Assembly (NCBI GenBank): GCA_964472565.1
Contig: CAYYNB010000269.1
Span: 1 to 5,469, forward strand
DNA: 5,469 nucleotides
DNA from: DATAMF01 sp964472565
GTDB lineage: Bacteria; Chloroflexota; Anaerolineae; Aggregatilineales; Aggregatilineaceae
Direction: 5' to 3'
Shown: piece by piece, positions 4,557-5,469 of the stretch
Layout: every line of letters begins with the position of its first letter
How positions within the stretch are numbered: position 1 is the first letter of the stretch
Position numbers and translations under genes: made by a program
Notes under the pieces: model-generated
Seen by the model: the letters and a program-made list of their open reading frames with translations, nothing else
The model's database searches: none
What the model was told of the DNA's origin: nothing

Positions 4557-5469
4557 ATGTTTTACTGGTTGTTTACCGAAGGACGCGCAGCCCCGGGCGG
4601 CTGTCTTATGCCGCTGGTGTGCCTGATCCCCCTGGCTCCGGTTTTCGCTGCCGCGCTGCTGGGGGTATCTATTCGCCGCACCGATGAAGAGAAACAAAAC
4701 ACCCGGCGTGATCTTGTCTTACACCTGCTGACCCACCTGATTGTTTCGTTGGGAATCGTGGCCCTCTATCTCTCGATGATGGGTGACTTCGCCATCCACC
4801 GTGCAACGGTTCCGCAGGTGGATAATGGATTCATCACGTTAATGGCCGGAGGACCACCCACCATCAACCGGATGCGGTTGTTCATGGCCGGGCTGCTGGG
4901 GTGTATGGCACTGGGCATGGCAAACGTCGTCTTACATGAAGGGTTGCGGCAGGGCGGCTGGCTGCGCGAGCGCGTGGACCGGCTGCGTCGCCCGGCAGTT
5001 CGGCGTGGTTCGCTGGGTTCATCCCATTTCTGCACCATGCGGGAGTACCGGCGCTACCGCCGATCTGACCGTGAAGGGATAACCATCTTCGGCGCGTTTT
5101 GGGGGGAGAACCGCTGGCGGCTGGATTACGGGGCAGGCACATTTCAACTGAGCGGAGAAGATGCGGCGCGTGGTATCCTGACCCTCGGTTCAGCAGGTTC
5201 TGGTAAGACACAGGGTGTGATCCTGCCCGTGATTGGCGACCGGATGCTGGCCGGACACAGCCTGATCGTGGCTGACCCCCAGGGTGAACTGAAAGAACAC
5301 GTCACCCGTTTTGCCCAGGTCACCGGCCATCTGGTTGCAGTACACGACCCCACCAGCAGCGCCGGGCCGCGTTACAACCTGGCTGCCGGCATCGCCAACG
5401 TTTCGGATGCTCGTGCCATTGCCGACGTGTTGGTCCCCAGCGCCCAGGGCGACAACCGCTTCTGGACCG
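4557..5469 (+). CDS. Type IV coupling protein, VirD4/TraG-like (partial, 3' end beyond window)
   Basis: An open frame from ATG 4557 to the window end: 304 codons and one base, no stop. GGGAG at 4543-4547 gives its ribosome site. The N-terminal third is membrane-bound, with hydrophobic spans at about 17-39, 53-75 and 108-126. A cytosolic part then begins with a basic stretch (about 134-165). The P-loop GSAGSGKT is at 211-218 (family GxxGxGKT). ADPQGE at 239-244 is the coupling-protein DPKGE element, with Gln in place of the usual Lys. YNLAAGIANVSDARAIADVL and GDNRFWT near the end match the region of VirD4/TraG proteins that normally reads NPFW or similar. These hexameric ATPases bring the relaxosome to the type IV secretion channel. 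The rest of the ATPase, including Walker B, is outside the window. Three spans rather than two before the ATPase is mildly unusual. Confidence 0.87.
   Translation, partial: MFYWLFTEGRAAPGGCLMPLVCLIPLAPVFAAALLGVSIRRTDEEKQNTRRDLVLHLLTHLIVSLGIVALYLSMMGDFAIHRATVPQVDNGFITLMAGGPPTINRMRLFMAGLLGCMALGMANVVLHEGLRQGGWLRERVDRLRRPAVRRGSLGSSHFCTMREYRRYRRSDREGITIFGAFWGENRWRLDYGAGTFQLSGEDAARGILTLGSAGSGKTQGVILPVIGDRMLAGHSLIVADPQGELKEHVTRFAQVTGHLVAVHDPTSSAGPRYNLAAGIANVSDARAIADVLVPSAQGDNRFWT

Larger units (their letters stand above)
274..5209. repeat. Dispersed heptamer GTAAGAC (ten copies, both strands)
   Basis: Exact copies on the + strand at 274-280, 2770-2776, 2888-2894, 3323-3329, 3483-3489 and 5203-5209, and on the - strand at 501-507, 2914-2920, 4716-4722 and 4929-4935. 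With uniform base use about 0.7 copies would be expected in both strands of this window. Each copy is followed by A or G on its own strand. Four copies extend to GCGTAAGAC (272-280, 2768-2776, 2886-2894 and the - strand copy 2914-2922). Copies lie in five genes and in the non-coding region, in different codon contexts, so repeated protein sequence does not explain them. The counting was done by eye. Confidence 0.6.

Overview
The window looks like part of a plasmid or integrative conjugative element from a moderately GC-rich bacterium. Two modules are read on the + strand: the end of a PRTRC cassette (ParB-related, ThiF-related cassette) and the beginning of a conjugation/mobilisation operon. 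PRTRC cassettes are characteristic of large plasmids and mobile elements. Nothing here fixes the taxon; a Chloroflexota-like or other GC-rich environmental host is only a guess.

Layout: (1) 12-1492, an overlapping gene pair encoding an E2-like PRTRC protein B and an E1-like ThiF-family PRTRC protein. The rest of the cassette (ParB, ubiquitin-like, JAB-like members) would be expected upstream, outside the window. (2) 1493-1743, intergenic DNA with five copies of a 20-bp iteron-like repeat, two in one orientation and three in the other, plus a half site. (3) 1744-1980, a small uncertain ORF closed by a hairpin terminator. (4) 2030-2698, a helical protein of unknown function, followed by another terminator-like hairpin. 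(5) 2741-3304, about 560 bp without a convincing gene. Its core, 2819-3167, is a nearly continuous run of perfect inverted repeats, and its right flank carries short direct repeats suitable for an oriT. (6) 3305 to the end, a tight operon: a ribbon-helix-helix mobilisation accessory protein, a short three-histidine relaxase, a 60-aa double-membrane-span protein, and a VirD4/TraG-type coupling protein cut off by the window end.

How it may work together (inference): the RHH protein and relaxase would process an origin of transfer in the adjacent intergenic region, and the coupling protein would deliver the relaxosome to a type IV secretion channel encoded downstream. The PRTRC genes and iterons probably belong to maintenance or partition of the same element. 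The least explained items are the hairpin array at 2819-3167, the iteron cluster, and a non-palindromic heptamer, GTAAGAC, found ten times in 5.5 kb on either strand, always followed by a purine.
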